From positions 1-5,741 of the forward strand of contig RFJX01000293.1 of the NCBI GenBank assembly GCA_003694425.1: a stretch of DNA of 5,741 nucleotides, written 5' to 3'. Origin of the DNA: Gammaproteobacteria bacterium. Its GTDB lineage: Bacteria; Pseudomonadota; Gammaproteobacteria; J113. Shown in pieces: positions 1 to 5,741 of this stretch. Position 1 is the first letter of the stretch. Each line of letters opens with the position of its first letter. A program made the position numbers and the translations under genes. The notes below the pieces were generated by a model. The model saw only the letters and a list, made by a program, of their open reading frames with translations, searched no databases and had not been told where the DNA came from.

Positions 1-690
1 ACCATCGAGCTGGCGGCCCGCCACCTCCACGACCAGGGCATCGAACGGCTGATTGTGGCCAACCGGACCCTGGAGCGGGCCCAGCACCTGGCCCACGAGC
101 TGAGCGGCTTCGCCATCTCCCTGGACGAGATCGGGGAACACCTCTACGAGGCCGACGTAGTGGTCTCCTCCACCGGGGCCAGCGAACCGGTCCTGCTGCG
201 GGAGACGGTGGCGGAGGCCCTGCACCGGCGCCGCCACCGGCCCATGTTCCTGGTCGATCTGGCCGTGCCACGCGACATCGAGGAGCAGGTGGCGGAGCTG
301 GAGGACGTCTACCACTACACCATCGACGACCTCGAGGCGGTGGTCGCCGAGGGTCTCGAATCCCGCCGGGCGGCGGCGGCCCAGGCGGAGGAGATCATCC
401 AGACCGAGGCCGCCCATTTCATCGAGTGGCTGCACGGTCAGGACGCCGTCTCCACCATCCGCGCCCTGCGCGGGCGCTTCGAGGCGAGCCGGGAGGAGGT
501 GCTGCGCCGCGCCCGCCGCGCCCTGGAACGGGGCGAGGACCCGGCGTCCGTGCTGGAGACCGCCACCCGCCAGCTCGCCAACAAGCTGGCCCACGCCCCC
601 TCCGTGCGGCTGCGCCAGGCGATGGCCGACGAGCGCGCCGAGCTGCTCGATGCGGCGCGGGAGCTGTTCGACCTTAGGGATCCGGAGTGA
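1..690 (+). CDS. hemA: Glutamyl-tRNA reductase, C-terminal part (5' end outside window)
   Basis: HemA reduces glutamyl-tRNA(Glu) with NADPH to glutamate-1-semialdehyde, the first committed step of the C5 route to 5-aminolevulinate and tetrapyrroles; it is a cytosolic dimer. The reading frame is open from base 1 and ends with TGA at 688-690, giving 229 residues. The E. coli protein has about 418, so roughly the first 190 (catalytic domain with the active-site Cys and the GxG of the Rossmann fold) lie upstream. What is visible begins inside the NADPH-binding domain (TIELAARHL, then VANRTLERAQ), continues with VVVSSTGASEPV and the family hallmark FLVDLAVPRDIE, then DDLEAVVAEGL. The rest is the helical dimerisation domain, including TIRALRGRFE and LANKLAHAPS. 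These blocks align nearly colinearly with E. coli HemA as I remember it. A GTG at 55 is an internal codon, not a start. The gene is normally followed directly by prfA; here a convergent gene ends 12 bp away. Confidence 0.97.
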   Translation, partial: TIELAARHLHDQGIERLIVANRTLERAQHLAHELSGFAISLDEIGEHLYEADVVVSSTGASEPVLLRETVAEALHRRRHRPMFLVDLAVPRDIEEQVAELEDVYHYTIDDLEAVVAEGLESRRAAAAQAEEIIQTEAAHFIEWLHGQDAVSTIRALRGRFEASREEVLRRARRALERGEDPASVLETATRQLANKLAHAPSVRLRQAMADERAELLDAARELFDLRDPE

Positions 691-702
691 GGCCGCCGAC
701 AC

Positions 703-3700
703 TCAGACCGCGAGTCGCTCCATGAGACTCTCCTCCATCCCGACCGCCGTTATCGGCCGGCCGAAATACCAGCCCTGGGCGTAGCGGCAGCCGTAGCGGC
801 GAAGGAAGGCGATCTGGGCCTCGTCCTCCACCCCCTCGGCGCAGACCGGGATCCCGAGCGCCGTGGCCATCTCCAGGGTGGCCCGGACGATGGCGGCGTC
901 GTTCGGGTCGGTGGCGATGTCACGGACGAAGGCGCGGTCGATCTTGATAAGGTCGATGGGAAAGTGCTTGAGCCGGGCGAGGGAGGAGTAGCCGGTTCCG
1001 AAGTCGTCGATGGCGAGGGTGAAACCGGCCTCCTTCAGCGCCTCCAGGGTCCCGCGCATCGTCTCCTGCCGCTGCATCAGGCCGGTCTCGGTGAGTTCCA
1101 GCTGGATCTCGCCCGGTTCCAGGCCGTGGCGGTCCAGGATCCGTGCCGCCTGTTCCACGAACCCGGGACTCTGCAGCTGGCGAGCGGCCACATTGACGGC
1201 GATGTGGCTCCCGTCGATGTCCTTGCACAACCCCGCCCGGACCCATTCTCTCTTCCTGCGGCAGACCTCCTCCAGGACCCAGAACCCGAGGTCCAGGATC
1301 AGGGCACTCTCCTCGGCGATGGGGATGAATTCCATCGGCGAGACCTCACCGAATTCGGTTGAATGCCAGCGCAGCAGCGCCTCGGCCCCGCTCAGCACCC
1401 CATCCTCCAGCAGCACCTTGGGCTGGTAGACCACCTCCAGCTCGTCCCGCTCGATGGCCCGCCGCAACGCCCGCTCCATCACCAGACGACGCTGCAGTCC
1501 CTCGTTCAGGCTGCGGGAAAAGAAGCGGTAGCTGCCTGGTTCTCCCCGCTTGGCCTGGTACATGGTGGCATCGGCGTACTGCAGCAGGTCCTCGGCGGTA
1601 TCTGCATCGTCGGGGAACAGGGCGATGCCGATGCTGGCCGAGAGGTGGAACTCCTGTTCCCCTGCCCGCAGCGGCGCGGCGATGGCATCGAGCAGCTTCT
1701 CCGCCACGTGGCGGGCCTGGCTCATCACCTCCCCGCGCTCCCCGGCCGGCAGGAGCACCACGAACTCGTCCCCGCCCAGGCGCGCCGCCAGGTCCTCCTC
1801 GCGCAGGCTGCCGGTGAGACGCCGCCCGATCTCCCGCAGCACCTCGTCGCCGACCCCGTGGCCGAGGGTGTCGTTGATGGCCTTGAAGCGGTCCAGGTCG
1901 ACGAAGAGCAGGGCCAGCCCCTCCGCCTCCCGCCGCGCGCGGGCCAGGGCATGCTGCAGGTGGTCCTGCAGGCGGGTTCGGTTGGCCAGCCCGGTCAGGG
2001 TGTCGACATAGGCCAGGTCTTCGATCCGGCGCTCGGCCTGCTCCAGCGCGCTGAGGTCGGTGAAGACCCCCACGTAGTTCTGCACCCGCCCGCCGGCGTC
2101 GTGGATGGCGCTGATCGCCAGCCACTCCGGATATACCGTGCCGTCCTTGCGCCGGTTCCAGATCTCCCCCTGCCATACCCCCTCCCGCTCCAGCGTCTGC
2201 CACATCTGCCGGTAGAAGGCCTTGTCGTGCCGGCCCGACTTGAAGATCCGCGGGGTGCGCCCGAGCACCTCTGCCGGCTGGTAGCCGGTCACCACCGTGA
2301 AGGCGGGATTGACCTCCAGGATCCGGGTCTCCGGGTCGGTCACCATCACCCCCTGGCGGCCGTAGCGGATGACATCGGCGGCCAGCCGCTGGGCATCGCC
2401 GACCCGCTTGCGCTCGATCAGGGCGGCGAGGGTACGGGCCAGGGTGCCCAGCGCCTCCTTCTCCCAGGCGTCCTCCTGGTGTCCGGCCGGCAGATAGAGC
2501 ACCAGCACCCCCACGATCCGGTCCTCGCTGACGAGGGGGACGCAGTAGTGACCATGGTCGTCCATGCCCGGATGGCGGAACCGGTGTTCCTCGTCGAGGC
2601 GGGGCTTGTGGACCAGCCGGCCGGTTTCGGCCGCCCGGCCGCAGAGGCAGTAACCCGGTTCGATCCTGGCACAGTTGGCGCGCACCTGCGCGCTGAGCCC
2701 CCGCTGGGCGCGCAACCGCAGGGAGCCATCCTCCTCCCGCAGAAAGATCCCGCCGCGGCTCTCCAGCGAGAGCCAGGAGAGGGAGAGAGTGCTCTCGAGG
2801 GCCGTCTCGAGCAGCCGCTCCAGGTCCAGACCGTCCAGGCGCTGGCTGAGGAGCCGGTTCACCACCTCCTGCAGCTCCTTCTCCTGGCGCAGGCGGAGCT
2901 GAACGGCCTGCCGCTGCGTGACGTCGCGGAACACCAGGGTCACGCCGCGCGCTTCGCCCGACCGGTCCAGCACCGGGGCGACCGAGTATTCGACCGCCAG
3001 GAGGCCGCCGGCGCCATCCTCCAGCAGGACGTCCGCGCCACTGCCGGCCGTGCGCTCCTGCAGACAGACCTCCACCGGGCAGGGGAGAGGCGAATGGTCC
3101 GGAGCCGACCGGAGGCGGAAGACCCCGGCTACCGGCCGCCCTAGCGCCGCCTCGGCGCTGATCCCGAGCAGCCCTTCGGCCGTCCGGTTGAGGGTCCTCA
3201 CACGACCGCGTGCGTCCGTCACCAGGACCCCCTCACCGATCGACCCCAGGGTGGCCTCTGCCTCCCGCCGCGCATCCTCCAGCTCGGCGCCGATCCGGCG
3301 CTCCTGCAGCAGCACCGGGACCAGGAACAGCGCCAGCAGGAGGCCGTCTGCCAGGGGCTCCAGCCACCCCGGCGAGGCCTGGGGGATGAGCGCCGGGAGC
3401 AGGAACATGATCCCCACCTCGGCGGCGACGATCGCGGCCAGCAATCGCCAGAAGGCGATCCCGCCCCGCCGCAGGGTGACGAGGAGCTGGAGATAGAGCA
3501 ACAGCAGGGCACAGGCGGCGACCAGGGCGAGGAGCGAAGTGAAATCCTGGCGCCCGCCCGGTGGCAGTGGCGGCTCGGCCTGGAGGCTGGTGAGGGTCAG
3601 GGTCCCGCCGGCGATGAGGGAGGCCAGCCACCGCCTTGTCCTGTCAGGGAGGCGGAGGGCTGGCGGGGCGCAGGGGAGCAGCCGCAAGGCGAGCCAGAAG

Positions 3701-4095
3701 GTGAGGGTCAGCAGGGCCAGGGCCGGGATCGAATACGACGGCCCGTGCGCGGTATTCAGCGCGAGGTGGGCGGTGACGGCGCCGACGGCGAGCAGCAGGG
3801 CCGCCGGCAACAGGCCCCTTGCCCTGCTGAGCAGAAAGGCGCCTGCTGTCCCGCCGGCCAGGGAGAGGAGCGTGGCCAGGAGAAGGTGCCCGCCGCCGGT
3901 GGAGAAGCGAGGCGGTCCGAGCAGGGCGGCGTGGGAGAGGGCCAGGCTGCCCAGCACGCCGGCGGTGAAGGCCGCGCCCGGCAGCAGGGGCCGGGGATGC
4001 GGCTGGCGCAGGCTGTCGATCACCACCCACCAGGAGGCGACGGCCAGGAGCAGGGCCGCACATGCCAGGGTCAGGGGATGGGTGATGGATTCCAA
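703..4095 (-). CDS. Membrane-anchored PAS-GAF-PAS-GGDEF-EAL protein (bifunctional c-di-GMP synthase/phosphodiesterase)
   Basis: This 1130-residue protein is predicted to make c-di-GMP from two GTP (GGDEF) and to hydrolyse it to pGpG (EAL). Order: about nine hydrophobic segments (near residues 6-26, 36-58, 70-90, 94-114, 122-141, 155-172, 187-208, 215-236, 247-264); a charged linker helix (265-282); PAS (about 283-393); coiled linker; GAF (about 424-562) with a Cys/His cluster; PAS plus PAC (about 570-682); GGDEF (about 690-857); EAL (about 870-1125). GGDEF is intact at 774-778, with an RxxD inhibitory site (REED, 765-768) exactly five residues before it. The EAL side keeps EALLRW (905-910), N968, E1000, the DDFGTGYSS loop (1030-1038), K1051, D1053, E1087 and Q1107, so both halves look active. 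The start is TTG at 4095-4093: a strong Shine-Dalgarno precedes it and no ATG, GTG or TTG occurs in frame between it and an upstream stop at 4159-4161. The stop is TGA at 705-703. The gene is convergent with hemA and divergent from prfA. The input signal is unknown. Confidence 0.95.
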   Translation of the reverse strand: MESITHPLTLACAALLLAVASWWVVIDSLRQPHPRPLLPGAAFTAGVLGSLALSHAALLGPPRFSTGGGHLLLATLLSLAGGTAGAFLLSRARGLLPAALLLAVGAVTAHLALNTAHGPSYSIPALALLTLTFWLALRLLPCAPPALRLPDRTRRWLASLIAGGTLTLTSLQAEPPLPPGGRQDFTSLLALVAACALLLLYLQLLVTLRRGGIAFWRLLAAIVAAEVGIMFLLPALIPQASPGWLEPLADGLLLALFLVPVLLQERRIGAELEDARREAEATLGSIGEGVLVTDARGRVRTLNRTAEGLLGISAEAALGRPVAGVFRLRSAPDHSPLPCPVEVCLQERTAGSGADVLLEDGAGGLLAVEYSVAPVLDRSGEARGVTLVFRDVTQRQAVQLRLRQEKELQEVVNRLLSQRLDGLDLERLLETALESTLSLSWLSLESRGGIFLREEDGSLRLRAQRGLSAQVRANCARIEPGYCLCGRAAETGRLVHKPRLDEEHRFRHPGMDDHGHYCVPLVSEDRIVGVLVLYLPAGHQEDAWEKEALGTLARTLAALIERKRVGDAQRLAADVIRYGRQGVMVTDPETRILEVNPAFTVVTGYQPAEVLGRTPRIFKSGRHDKAFYRQMWQTLEREGVWQGEIWNRRKDGTVYPEWLAISAIHDAGGRVQNYVGVFTDLSALEQAERRIEDLAYVDTLTGLANRTRLQDHLQHALARARREAEGLALLFVDLDRFKAINDTLGHGVGDEVLREIGRRLTGSLREEDLAARLGGDEFVVLLPAGERGEVMSQARHVAEKLLDAIAAPLRAGEQEFHLSASIGIALFPDDADTAEDLLQYADATMYQAKRGEPGSYRFFSRSLNEGLQRRLVMERALRRAIERDELEVVYQPKVLLEDGVLSGAEALLRWHSTEFGEVSPMEFIPIAEESALILDLGFWVLEEVCRRKREWVRAGLCKDIDGSHIAVNVAARQLQSPGFVEQAARILDRHGLEPGEIQLELTETGLMQRQETMRGTLEALKEAGFTLAIDDFGTGYSSLARLKHFPIDLIKIDRAFVRDIATDPNDAAIVRATLEMATALGIPVCAEGVEDEAQIAFLRRYGCRYAQGWYFGRPITAVGMEESLMERLAV

Positions 4096-4098
4096 CGG

Positions 4099-4105
4099 CT
4101 CCTCC
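4099..4105 (-). promoter_or_regulatory. Shine-Dalgarno site that fixes the TTG start of the c-di-GMP gene
   Basis: On the - strand this reads GGAGGAG, with three bases between its end and the TTG start codon (five if only GGAGG is counted). It is the strongest ribosome binding site in the window and supports TTG at 4095-4093 as the true start. Confidence 0.75.
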
Positions 4106-4175
4106 GTGGTTGCGGCCCAGGCCGCCCATATCCGTTTCCCGGCTATCGGCCGGCCTGGTCAATCCTTTAGGCAAC

Positions 4176-4200
4176 ATCTGAACAAATCCGGATCAGATTT
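4176..4200. repeat. Nested short inverted repeats in the divergent intergenic region
   Basis: Two overlapping dyads are present: ATCTGA (4176-4181) with TCAGAT (4193-4198), 11 bases apart, and AAATC (4184-4188) with GATTT (4196-4200), 7 bases apart. The palindrome ATCCGGAT (4186-4193) sits in the middle. The location between two divergent genes would suit a regulator binding site, but the arms are short and no known operator is recognised. Confidence 0.3.
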
Positions 4201-4227
4201 TGTCGATGCCGATGCTCGCCGGGGCGC

Positions 4228-4232
4228 AAGGG
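4228..4232 (+). promoter_or_regulatory. Probable Shine-Dalgarno site for prfA
   Basis: AAGGG lies four bases before the ATG at 4237. This is the only purine-rich motif correctly placed for a prfA start. It favours the ATG over the in-frame GTG at 4246, for which it would lie 13 bases upstream. Confidence 0.5.
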
Positions 4233-4236
4233 TATA

Positions 4237-5334
4237 ATGGCTGGTGTGGAACAGCAGTTGCTTGCACGACTCGAATCCCTGCACGAGCGCCACGGCGAGC
4301 TGGCGGCCCTGCTCGCCGATCCCGAAGTCATCGGCGACAGCGACCGTTTCCGCGCGCTGTCGAAGGAATATTCCGAACTGACGCCCCTGGCCCGGGCCTG
4401 GGATCGCTACCGCCAGCTCCACGGGGAGCTGGAGGAGGCCCATGTCCTGCTCGCCGGGGAGGACCCGGAGCTCAGGGCCCTCGCGCGGGAGGAGATCGCG
4501 CGCCTGGAGGCGGAATGCGAGGCGCTGGAGGACGAGCTCCGGCGCCTGCTGACCCCCAGGGACCCCTACGAGACCGGGAGCCTGTTCCTGGAGATCCGGG
4601 CCGGGACCGGCGGGGACGAGGCGGCCCTGTTCGCCGCCGACCTGCTGCGCATGTATCTGCGCTATGCCGAGCGCAAGGGCTGGAAGAGCGAGATCGTGAG
4701 CGCCAGCGAGAACGAGCTGGGCGGTTACCGCGAGGTGGTGGTGCGGATCGCCGGCAAGGGGGTGTGGTCGCACCTGCGCTTCGAATCGGGCGTGCACCGG
4801 GTCCAGCGGGTCCCGGCCACCGAGTCGCAGGGCCGGATCCACACCTCCGCCTGCACCGTGGCGGTGATGCCGGAGGTGGAGGATCTCCCGGACATCGAGC
4901 TGCGCCCCGAGGACCTGCGGGTGGACACCTTCCGCGCCTCGGGCGCCGGCGGCCAGCACGTCAACAAGACCGACTCGGCCATCCGCATCACCCACCTGCC
5001 CACCGGCATCGTGGTGGAGTGCCAGGACGAGCGCTCCCAGCACAAGAACCGCGCCCGCGCCATGGGCCTGCTCAAGGCCCGGCTGCTGGACCGCGAGCTG
5101 CAACGCCGCCGCCAGGCCGAGGCCGACGACCGCCGCCGCCAGGTCGGCAGCGGCGACCGCTCCGAGCGCATCCGTACCTACAACTACCCCCAGGGGCGGG
5201 TCACCGACCACCGCATCAACCTGACCCTCTACCAGCTCGAGGCGGTCCTCGACGGTGACCTCGATCCGGTCATCGAGCCCCTCATGGCCGCCCGCCAGGC
5301 CGAGGAACTCTCCGCCCTGGGAGAGACAGGTTGA
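4237..5334 (+). CDS. prfA: Peptide chain release factor 1 (RF1)
   Basis: RF1 recognises UAA and UAG in the ribosomal A site and triggers peptidyl-tRNA hydrolysis. The 365-residue product is close to the 360 of E. coli RF1. Visible blocks are [15 protein letters not shown] at the N-terminus, [18 protein letters not shown] (119-136), the stop-codon-reading PAT motif (193-195) inside [14 protein letters not shown], and the catalytic GGQ (238-240) inside [16 protein letters not shown], followed by [14 protein letters not shown] and [21 protein letters not shown] rather than SPF identifies RF1, not RF2. Q240 is the substrate of PrmC, whose gene starts 242 bp downstream. The ATG at 4237 has a modest Shine-Dalgarno; the GTG at 4246 would align exactly with the E. 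coli N-terminus (16 residues before and including LHERH), so the start is uncertain by three codons. The stop is TGA, which RF1 itself does not read. Confidence 0.97.
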   Translation: MAGVEQQLLARLESLHERHGELAALLADPEVIGDSDRFRALSKEYSELTPLARAWDRYRQLHGELEEAHVLLAGEDPELRALAREEIARLEAECEALEDELRRLLTPRDPYETGSLFLEIRAGTGGDEAALFAADLLRMYLRYAERKGWKSEIVSASENELGGYREVVVRIAGKGVWSHLRFESGVHRVQRVPATESQGRIHTSACTVAVMPEVEDLPDIELRPEDLRVDTFRASGAGGQHVNKTDSAIRITHLPTGIVVECQDERSQHKNRARAMGLLKARLLDRELQRRRQAEADDRRRQVGSGDRSERIRTYNYPQGRVTDHRINLTLYQLEAVLDGDLDPVIEPLMAARQAEELSALGETG

Positions 5335-5343
5335 ATTTTTCTG

Positions 5344-5370
5344 CACCACGGAGACACGGAGGACACGGAG
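5344..5370 (+). repeat. Left arm of the inverted-repeat element
   Basis: The 27-bp arm begins CACCACGGAGACACGG and carries three CACGGAG units. It starts 10 bases after the prfA stop codon. In a transcript running from prfA to prmC it could pair with the right arm to form a long stem interrupted by two A-C mismatches. Confidence 0.8.
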
Positions 5371-5498
5371 AGGTCCGCTTGTTCAAGGGAACGCCCATGG
5401 CAGGGACAGATGTGTCTGCGGAACAGAAAACACCATCAGCCATGTGCCCGCAGGCGCTGGGAAAGGAGGAGGAAGATTGCACTCCCGATCCAGAAGCC

Positions 5499-5527
5499 CT
5501 CTGTACCCTCCGGGTCTTCAGTGATGA
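5499..5527 (+). repeat. Degenerate third copy of the arm, direct repeat of the right arm
   Basis: This 29-base stretch (starting CTCTGTACCCTCCGGG and ending GTGATGA) resembles 5532-5559 (starting CTCCGTGCCCTCCGTG and ending GTGGTGA), with about six substitutions and a one-base length difference. It looks like a decayed tandem duplicate of the right arm, suggesting that the element grew by internal duplication. Confidence 0.5.
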
Positions 5528-5531
5528 AACG

Positions 5532-5558
5532 CTCCGTGCCCTCCGTGCCTCCGTGGTG
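5532..5558 (-). repeat. Right arm of the inverted-repeat element
   Basis: The 27-bp arm ends CCTCCGTGGTG and is the reverse complement of the left arm at 25 of 27 positions. It stops 18 bases before the prmC start codon, so a stem formed with the left arm would lie next to the prmC ribosome binding region. Confidence 0.8.
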
Positions 5559-5576
5559 AGCAGTGGCTGAACCGCG

Positions 5577-5741
5577 ATGCTGGAACGAAAGATCATTACG
5601 ATAGGAGAATTGCTGCGTGAGGGGGCCGGGCGGCTGGCCGGGATCGACAGCGCCCGCCTGGACGCCGAGCTGCTGCTCGCGCATGTCCTGGAGCGGCCGC
5701 GCAGCCACCTCTATGCCCACCCGGAGGCCCCGGTGGAGGAG
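5577..5741 (+). CDS. prmC: Release factor glutamine methyltransferase PrmC/HemK, N-terminal part (3' end outside window)
   Basis: PrmC uses S-adenosylmethionine to N5-methylate the glutamine of the GGQ motif of RF1 and RF2 in the cytosol. Only the first 55 residues are present; the frame is still open at the right edge. They read TIGELLREGAGRL, then DSARLDAELLLAHVLERPRSHLYAHPE, which matches the helical substrate-binding N-terminal domain of the family (compare RRDAEILLEHV in E. coli PrmC). The NPPY catalytic motif and the SAM-binding fold lie outside the window. ATG at 5577 is chosen because an in-frame TGA sits at 5568-5570; no good Shine-Dalgarno precedes it. A TTG at 5610 has AGGAG only two bases before it and is less likely. 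Position directly after prfA is the usual context and strongly supports the call, although a 242-bp gap with a repeat element replaces the normal tight junction. Confidence 0.9.
   Translation, partial: MLERKIITIGELLREGAGRLAGIDSARLDAELLLAHVLERPRSHLYAHPEAPVEE

Larger units (their letters stand above)
4096..4236. promoter_or_regulatory. Divergent intergenic region, likely promoters for prfA and the c-di-GMP gene
   Basis: These 141 bp separate the start codons of two divergent genes, so they should carry at least one promoter in each direction. The stretch from about 4158 to 4206 is clearly richer in A and T than its surroundings, as expected for a promoter core in a high-GC genome. I could not find a convincing -35/-10 pair with 16-18 bp spacing on either strand. 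The best single hexamer is TATAAT at 4233-4238, but it overlaps the prfA ATG and lacks a -35 match at the right distance. Transcription of prfA from within this region is inferred, because the gene upstream of it points the other way. Confidence 0.55.
5344..5558. repeat. Inverted-repeat intergenic element between prfA and prmC (MITE-like)
   Basis: The left arm (5344-5370) and right arm (5532-5558) are reverse complements at 25 of 27 positions; the two differences oppose A5354 with C5548 and A5363 with C5539. Each arm contains three CACGGAG units (left starts 5347, 5355, 5364; complementary units 5532, 5541, 5549), with unit spacings of 8 and 9 mirrored between arms. About 161 bp lie between them, with no recognisable gene. 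From memory, similar CACGGAG-rich inverted repeats occur in gaps between genes in diverse high-GC bacteria, often mis-annotated as small proteins with an RRHGGHGE-like motif. The structure suggests a small non-autonomous mobile or structural repeat. No target-site duplication is evident at its edges. Confidence 0.75.

Noticed and set aside
426..677. 83-codon + strand frame inside hemA
   Set aside because: It is an out-of-frame shadow of the hemA dimerisation domain, made of Arg/Pro/Gly/Ala-rich translation.
1363..3144. Long + strand open frame (593 codons) opposite the c-di-GMP gene
   Set aside because: It lies wholly antisense to a gene with clear PAS, GAF, GGDEF and EAL motifs, its translation shows no recognisable domain, and such frames arise easily in GC-rich codon use.
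4101..4110. CCTCCGTGGT next to the c-di-GMP gene start matches the outer end of the repeat arm (5548-5557)
   Set aside because: Only ten bases match, the flanking bases differ, and the stretch is largely explained by the Shine-Dalgarno site. It is not enough to call a second repeat copy.
751..4155. Identical 12-mer TATCGGCCGGCC near both ends of the c-di-GMP gene (751-762 and 4144-4155), possible insertion scar
   Set aside because: The first copy encodes the conserved FGRP-I region of the EAL domain, and a GC-rich palindromic 12-mer can recur by chance. Nothing else about the flanks suggests integration.
5320..5345. T-run at 5336-5340 after prfA as an intrinsic terminator
   Set aside because: No stem-loop precedes the five Ts. 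The long inverted repeat lies after them and has a 161-base loop with no T-run behind it.
4159..5349. Long - strand open frame (396 codons) opposite prfA
   Set aside because: It covers all of prfA, whose RF1 motifs are unambiguous. The translation is rich in G, A, L, V and Q without family motifs, typical of a shadow frame.
5416..5453. CTGCGG / CCGCAG inverted pair inside the repeat element
   Set aside because: Only six base pairs with a loop of 26 bases; likely chance in GC-rich sequence.

Overview
The window is high-GC bacterial chromosome. The gene set (hemA, prfA, prmC in that order on the + strand) and the close match of HemA and RF1 to their Escherichia coli counterparts suggest a gammaproteobacterium. 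The GC-rich codon use would fit a Chromatiales/Ectothiorhodospiraceae-like lineage, but the sequence alone does not fix the genus.

Layout. (1) Positions 1-690, + strand: the C-terminal part of hemA (glutamyl-tRNA reductase), cut by the left edge. (2) Positions 703-4095, - strand: one large gene, convergent with hemA and only 12 bp from it. It encodes an 1130-residue membrane-anchored c-di-GMP protein with about nine TM segments, then PAS, GAF, PAS, GGDEF and EAL domains. (3) Positions 4096-4236: a 141-bp divergent intergenic region with an AT-richer core, presumably holding the promoters for the c-di-GMP gene and for prfA. (4) Positions 4237-5334, + strand: complete prfA (peptide chain release factor 1). 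(5) Positions 5335-5576: a 242-bp gap filled mostly by an inverted-repeat element, with 27-bp arms at 5344-5370 and 5532-5558 built from CACGGAG units. (6) Positions 5577-5741, + strand: the N-terminus of prmC (hemK), cut by the right edge.

How the genes fit together. HemA makes the first committed precursor of tetrapyrroles. RF1 terminates translation at UAA/UAG, and PrmC methylates the glutamine of the GGQ motif in RF1 and RF2. In many gammaproteobacteria hemA-prfA-prmC form one compact cluster. Here the cluster is interrupted twice: by an oppositely oriented c-di-GMP signalling gene between hemA and prfA, and by a repeat element between prfA and prmC. prfA therefore cannot be a simple co-directional continuation of hemA and probably has its own promoter, while prmC would have to be read through the repeat.

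No RNA genes, CRISPR array, transposase or convincing intrinsic terminator were seen. The most notable items are the split hem/prf cluster, the Cys/His-rich GAF domain and unusual membrane domain of the c-di-GMP protein, and the repeat element just upstream of the prmC start. I do not see a clear new multi-gene system.
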